This document shows positions 58,740 through 64,000 of a stretch of DNA of 64,000 nt, piece after piece (position 1 is the first letter of the stretch; each line of letters opens with the position of its first letter). A model generated the notes under the pieces. That model searched no databases, was not told the DNA's origin, and saw only the letters and a list, made by a program, of their open reading frames with translations. This stretch comes from Cymodocea nodosa. Its lineage: Eukaryota; Streptophyta; Magnoliopsida; Alismatales; Cymodoceaceae. Location of the stretch: positions 7,710,501 through 7,774,500 of the forward strand of contig CM072342.1 in NCBI GenBank assembly GCA_036874045.1, read 5' to 3'. The position numbers and the translations under genes were made by a program.

Positions 58740-59975
58740 TTTCTAAAATTCTGTATTAAATCTTCATCAAACTAAACATTTATACTTTCCTCTACTCTTC
58801 TATCTTTAGCAAAGTACACTTTGTAAGCTTTGCTCCTAGATGAGTATCCAACAAGTATGGCAGGTTCAGATTTGAGTCAAACTTGTCTTTAGCATCTCTA
58901 GTGTTTAAAACAAAGCATTTGCATTCGAATATCTTAAAATATCCAACATTTGGTGTCTTGCCAAATCAGAGTTCAAAAGGTGTCTTATTCCGCAAAGATC
59001 TGATATGAGTTCTATTGGAGATGTAACAAGCTATACCTACAGCTTTAGCCCAAAGAGATTTAGGTAGATTAGAGGCATTCAACATAGTTCTAGCTATTTC
59101 TTACAATGTTCTATTTTTCCTTTCCATAACTCCATTTTGAGATGGAGTTCTAGGGCAAGAGAATTCATGTAGGATTCCAAATGAATTGCAAAAGTTTTCA
59201 AATTCTCCTCCAAGATCACTTTTGATTTTCTTCACCGTTAGTTCCTTCTGATTTTGAACTCTTATGCAAAAGTTTCTGAATTCATTACATGTGCCAAGAA
59301 TATTACCCAAGTTAATCTAGAGAAATCATCTACAATAACAAGAGTATATTTTCTACCTCCAAGACTTGATACTTGAGTTAGGCCAAAAAGATCCAGATGT
59401 AAGAGTTCTAGTGACTTTTTGGTGGTGATCTCATTTTTGCTATGAAGAGAAGTTCTTTTCTGCTTGCCTAGCATCTGATCACTACAGACCCTATCTTTCT
59501 TGAATGTAAGTTTAGGTAGTCCCCTGACTAGATCACCCTTGGATAACTTTTTGAGAGTCTTCATACTAACGTGACCAAGTCTTTTATGCCACAACCAATC
59601 ATCTTCATTAGATGCTACCAAACAGGAATTGCTTGTAGAATTTTCACATGGAAAATTTAGTGTATAAATTGAGCAATTTCTAACACTAGTAAATTTTATT
59701 TCATTTGTAGCTAGATCAATAATGTAACAATTTTCAATAGTAAATGAGACAATATAACCTTTATCACATAATTGTCCTACACTTAATAAATTTTGTTTTA
59801 GTCCATTAACAAGCAAGATATTCTCAATTCTACCATTTTTAGATGTAATATTTCCTATTGCAGTTATTTTACACTTTTCATTATTCCCAAATTTAACAGA
59901 TCTTGAACTTAAGCTTTTAATTGAATCAAGAAATCTTTTCTTACCTATCATGTGCTTTGAGCATCCACTGTCCAC
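58740..59975 (-). pseudogene. Element F: protease and integrase
   Basis: 59975-59262 is open for 237 codons: protease VDSGCSKHMIGKKRF, GLKQNLLSVGQLCDKGY, GAG-pre-integrase WLWHKRLGHVSM, then LLHLDLFGLTQ (first integrase Asp). A frame change near 59270 leads to KIKSDLGGEFEN (second Asp) and SQNGVMERKNRTL (Glu). Integrase C-terminus decays towards 58740. The G in DLFGP-type motif is followed by Leu rather than Pro. Confidence 0.88.
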
Positions 59976-60021
59976 AATCCATTTTGTTGTATGTGCTTGG
60001 AGCTCCTTGTTATCCTGTAAT

Positions 60022-61575
60022 TTATACTGAAATTAAAGCTTTTGGTACCTAAATTTTCTTGGGTCCAGTAGAGTTAGTCCTTAAAACCTTAAATTTATTG
60101 CCTCTTAGCAGCCACATGTGACCTGATCTTCTTTTGATAGCAAAAATAGTGGTGCCATCTCTATATGATTGAATCATGCCACCATAATAAGGTACTTCCT
60201 GCGGTGTAGCATACCCTAGGCCAAATTTAATTCCATTAGGTCGTTGAGATCCTATCATTTTATCTAGTCCTTTTTGACCTTGTGTAAATTTGCAAATGGT
60301 ATTTTTCAGATCAGAGATTGTAGTTAATAAATTTTTATTTTCTTCTTTTAACTCACTATTATCACAACCATATTTATCCATGTTAGTTTTCAACTTTCTA
60401 TTTTCAACAATAGTAGTTTCTAATTTAACAAAAGAGTCTTCCAAACAATTATTCAGCCTCTTAATTTCTTTCTTATATTCTCTACATTTAACATATAGAT
60501 TATCTACAGTACATAGAAGACTATTAACATCTAATTCATCATGCTCGTTTTTTGATCAATAAGAGGAAGTAGAGCATACCTCTTGTGCTGCAAAGCACAC
60601 GTTGGTTGCAACTTCATCTTCAAAATCTGAAGAACTGTTTGAGGAGCTACTATCATCCCAAGTTGCTTTGAGAGCCATTTTCTTTTTGTTATTCTATCTC
60701 TTCTTCTTATCCGTCTAATCCTCTTCTGTCTGAAATGGACAAAAGGTCTGTATGTGCCCTTGCCTTTTGCATTTAAAACATATAGGGATAGTTCTTTTGG
60801 AGGAGCTGGTCTTATTATTTTTCTTTAAGAACTTTCTGAAGTTCTTTGCTAGTAGCATAATCTCATCATCATTTGAACTCAAAGCTTCTTCAATTGAAGG
60901 AAATGCAATTTCCTTTTTCTTCTCAGCTTTCTTTTCAACTGTTCCCTCCTGTTCCTTCCAATCTTTCATTTGAACTTCGTGGGCTAGAGGATTGCCCAAC
61001 AGTTCTTCAACCGTTTAGTAATTTAGATCCTTGGAATCTTGAATAGAAGTGGATTTATGTTTCCACTCGACAGTTAAACTTCTTAGGATTTTCTGTACCT
61101 ATTCACGAGAAGAGAATTCCTTTCCCAAGCCTTTAAGATTGTTAATGATTTCAGTAAATCTTGAAAACATTTCAGTTATGTTTTCATTATCATCCATTTT
61201 AAACAGTTCTAGTTTTCTTAACAGAATGCTAATTTTAGTGTCCTTTACCTGGCTTGTACCTTCGTGAGTAATTTGAAGGATTTTCTAGGCCTCATGTTCA
61301 GATTTACATGTAGAAACTTTATTATATTGTTCAGCAGTTAATGCACAGTATATAGCATTCAGCCCTCTAGCATCCAACTAGATGATTCTCTCATCCTCCT
61401 TAGACCAGTCCATCATATTACTAGTTGGAAGTGTAGTTCCAAGAACGACAATCTTCTAGAGTTTTACATCAGAACTCCTAAGGAAACACTCCATTTTATT
61501 CTTCCAATAATTGTAATTGGAACCATCGAATAGAGGAGGTCTATGGATGTTTTGTCCTTTAGCAAATTGAGCTAT
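60022..61575 (-). pseudogene. Element F: gag
   Basis: The start codon expected at 61573-61575 is ATA where D1 has ATG in the same context (ATTTATGGCTCAATTTGC). It shows PPLFDGSNYNYWKN, FSRFTEIINNLKGLGKEF, TVEELLGNPLAHE, zinc knuckle CFKCKRQGHIQTFC, the Ser-rich tract and coiled coil, and RSGHMWLLRGNKF. The stop follows KALISV at 60022-60024. Stops at 61456-61458 and 61378-61380 match those of D1 and D2. Confidence 0.88.
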
Positions 61576-61612
61576 AAATCTAGATGGTTAAATCTTATAG
61601 TGGATTAACCAA

Positions 61613-61624
61613 GCTCTAATACCA
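61613..61624 (-). promoter_or_regulatory. Element F primer-binding site
   Basis: Minus-strand TGGTATTAGAGC next to the 5' LTR; one mismatch to the initiator-Met tRNA complement, the same variant as D2. Confidence 0.88.
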
Positions 61625-61626
61625 AT

Positions 61627-63239
61627 TGTTAGGATTGATAGGCTCACTAGAGGGGGGTGAATGGTGTAGGTGTGTAAATTTTAGTTCTTTTAAAATAGAA
61701 TCAACTGATTCTAATTATTAGTGAGTTGAAATAATTTAACTAGATGCAAAATAGTAAATAGAGAGGAACACAAAAAAACTTTTAGGTGGTTCACCAACTT
61801 AGCTAGTCCACCCCCAAGATTCACTTGGGCTTCACTAAGTTTAAAAACTTACAACACTTGCTTTCAAGTAAAAAAAAGAGCCAACACTTGATCTTTCAAG
61901 TTGAAGCTCAACAACCAACCCTCCTTCGAGCTTTCAGGTACAAGCTCTAAACCAACAATGAGTTTTCAAGTTGAAACTCACGTACCAACAACTTTGAACT
62001 TTTTCTTAGAGTATTAGCGTAGGGAGCTTTTATGCTGTAGTGAATCTTTGAGAGTATTTTTGAATGTTGTAGACTTGAGAGTGTGTCTGGAATTTTTTGT
62101 GTAGCTCACAATATATGATAATCATTTTTCGTTCTTTTGATTTTCTCTTTACTTCTCATATTTATACCAAGAGGTATAACAATCATATTCTCTTTCAACG
62201 GATGTTTTCTACTGTACTAGATATGTAGTTAGTCTCAAAAATAGTAAGTTACCGTTCTGTCTGATGTTCAGTAAGTAACCTTCCGATTAATCATTTTGTC
62301 GTTCTTTTGATATTCTCTTTACTTCTCATATTTATACCAAGAGGTATAACGATCATATTCTCTTTCAATAGATGTTTTCTGCTGTACTAGATATGTAGTC
62401 AGTCCCAAAAATCGTAAGTTACCGTTCTGTTTGATGTTTAGCAAGTAACCTTCTGATTCCCTTTGATTTTTAGATGGTTATATGTTTAACTCACCGAAGA
62501 ACATTTGTAACTCACTGAAACTCCACTTAAATCCTGTTGTCTGTGTCACGTGAGAATTTGTTCACGTGAGGTGTCATGAGTTCAGAAACTTGTAACTTTA
62601 ACTTACCAAAAAGTTCTTGACTTTCGGATAGTTAGCTATAGTAACTTTTTGATTCTGCTTTTAAGCTTCTAACTACTGTCTTCTTAATTCTACACGTGCA
62701 TAATAGGATAACTTAAGTTTCGGATAGTTAAGTCTGTAACCTTTCGAAACTTCTTATTTTTTGGATAGTTAGCTTTCTAACTTTTCGAAAAATCCTTGTA
62801 AGCTTTTGTTTGGATTTTTGCATGTGGGTAAATGAATGACTTAAGTTTTGGATAGTTAGCTTTCCTAACTTTCTGATTTCCTTGAACTTCTGGATAGTTA
62901 AGTCTGTAACTCTCTGATCATCCAGTCAGCTACCTTTCAAACTCTCCGAAGGCCTTGTATTTTCAAATAGTTAACCTTCTAACTGTCTGATAAAGTTTCT
63001 ACTACTTAACATTGACTCTTCGGATACTTAAGCTTGATAACTCACCAAAAATTTATCTCTTTCGGATGGTTAAGCCTGGTAACTTTCTGAAATCTTGTTT
63101 ATCTCTTGTAGCACGTACTAAACTATCTATAATGACTTATTTGCCTTCTGCTCTTCTACTGAACTATCATATTTGTGAAATACAAATTGTTTCCTCACAT
63201 AGTTTTTTTTTACATTATCAAAATACTAGAGTCCTAACA
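61627..63239 (-). mobile_element. Element F, 5' LTR with internal duplication
   Basis: 1,613 bp. Differs from the 3' LTR mainly by a tandem copy of about 169 bases: 62120-62288 is repeated at 62289-62457 (both with GTTCTTTTGAT, TATACCAAGAGGTATAAC and TCTACTGTACTAG-type phrases). Palindrome/G-box repeats (TCACGTGAG, TTCACGTGAGG) occur at 62550-63090. Confidence 0.92.
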
Positions 63240-63925
63240 CTTCTGTAGATCAAAAGAAATATAGAGGCATGATTGGATTACTTCTGTATTTAATAGCTAG
63301 TAGACTAGACATAATGTTTAGTGTATGTGCTTGTGCAAGATATCAAGCCTTTCCAAAAGCATCACATTTAAAAGTAGTCAAATGTATCTTTAAATATTTA
63401 CAAGGTACAAAAGACTTTGGCTTATTTTATTCATCATAGAATCATCTAATATTAGTAGGTTACAGTGATGTAGATTATGCAGGATGCAAATCAGATAGAA
63501 AAAGCACCAGTGGTACATGTCAACTACTTGGTTACTCTCTTGTATCATGGTTCAATAGAAAACAAAATTCTATAGCACTCTCTACAACTGAAATTGAATA
63601 CATGGTAGCAGGTTTATGTTGTGCACAGATTCTATGGATGCAACAAACATTGGTAGATTATAAACTTAAATTTCAGAATACAATTATTTATTGTGACAAT
63701 AGCAATGCCATAAATCTTTCCAAAAATGTAGTCCTACACTCTAGAGCAAAACATATTGAGAATAGGCACCACTTTCTAAGAGACCATGTTCAAAAAGGTC
63801 ATATTTCTTTAGAATATGTCTCTACTAAAGAATAATTAGTAGATATTTTCACTAAATCCTTATCTGAATCTGCATTTAATCATATTAGACAAAACTTAGG
63901 GATTTGTTCTTTGTATGATTTATAA
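63240..63925 (+). pseudogene. Copia D2 RNase H, continued
   Basis: Continues D2 after element F: KKYRGMIGLLLYLIASRLD, GYSDVDYAGCKSDRKSTSG, LVSWFNRKQNSIALSTTE, IIYCDNSNAINLSKN, KHIENRHHFLRDHVQKGH and FTKSLSESAFN. One stop (TAG) follows LFYSS. It ends at GICSLYDL, about 63922, the usual end of SIRE-type pol. Confidence 0.9.
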
Positions 63926-63960
63926 TTCTTCTCTACTCTCCAAACTCACAATTAGGAGCT

Positions 63961-64000
63961 TGTCTATAGGATCGTATGGCTACACAAGAGGGGGGTGAAT
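63961..64000 (-). mobile_element. Start of another copia LTR, cut by window end
   Basis: TGTCTATAGGATCGTATGG, then GGGGGGTGAAT, matches the reverse-complement LTR end seen at 55147 and 61627. It begins 35 bases after D2 pol and is in the opposite orientation to D2, so it is probably a further nested element. Confidence 0.75.

Larger units (their letters stand above)
55147..63239 (-). mobile_element. Complete SIRE-like copia element F
   Basis: 8,093 bp on the minus strand with two LTRs, primer site, polypurine tract and gag-pol. Both flanks are CTTCT (55142-55146, 63240-63244). It lies in D2 between reverse transcriptase and RNase H. Gene order from right to left: gag, protease, integrase, RT, RNase H. 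No extra envelope-like ORF lies between RNase H and the 3' LTR (about 350 bases). Stops throughout make it non-autonomous now. Confidence 0.93.

Overview
This window looks like a gene-poor, AT-rich stretch of a flowering-plant (probably eudicot) nuclear genome. It is built almost entirely from nested transposable elements. I see no intact host gene. Lineage evidence: Ty1/copia elements with an initiator-Met tRNA primer site and SIRE-type gag; Ty3/gypsy elements of Athila type with the plant-specific ORF after integrase (Putative plant transposon protein family, PF20167); a PIF/Harbinger transposon with its Myb-like partner gene; and a fragment of an NLR disease-resistance gene.

Layout. 1-2884: unassigned AT-rich DNA and a decayed Harbinger transposase. 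2888-3284: copia LTR piece. 3285-14893: an Athila-type LTR (E) split by a 9.6 kb PIF/Harbinger element at 4999-14609 (matching TIRs, TAA target duplication). Both Harbinger genes are split by solo Athila-type LTRs in opposite orientations (5946-8242 minus, 9705-11944 plus). The same transposon carries an NLR (NB-ARC) fragment near 13.3-13.9 kb. 14927-38260: a SIRE-like copia element (D1) that has lost most of pol and hosts two Athila-like elements, A (18656-28912, chimeric) and B (29818-37374, TSD ATAAC). 38272-49509: a third Athila-like element C on the minus strand (TSD ACTAT), inside a remnant of another Athila LTR. 49849-63960: a second SIRE-like element (D2) interrupted by a complete minus-strand relative F (55147-63239, TSD CTTCT). 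A further copia LTR starts at 63961 and runs off the window.

Most interesting content. Elements A, B and C are overlapping deletion derivatives of one Athila-like family. Taken together they imply the order LTR - zinc-knuckle ORF - protease - RT - RNase H - integrase - ORF3 (PF20167-like) - gag - F-box - polypurine tract - LTR. Two things are unusual: the gag core lies downstream of pol and ORF3, separated from its zinc knuckle, and the 3' gene encodes an F-box protein, seen in both B and C. The junctions between these modules, and the LTRs, carry arrays of short perfect palindromes (arms like CCGTTGAGTTA / TAACTCAACGG). A related palindrome plus CACGTG repeat also occurs in the unrelated copia LTRs.

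None of the elements is intact. Reading frames carry many nonsense changes, often TAG where a sister copy has CAG or TGG. No Athila copy keeps the RT catalytic core, so any activity would need help from other copies.
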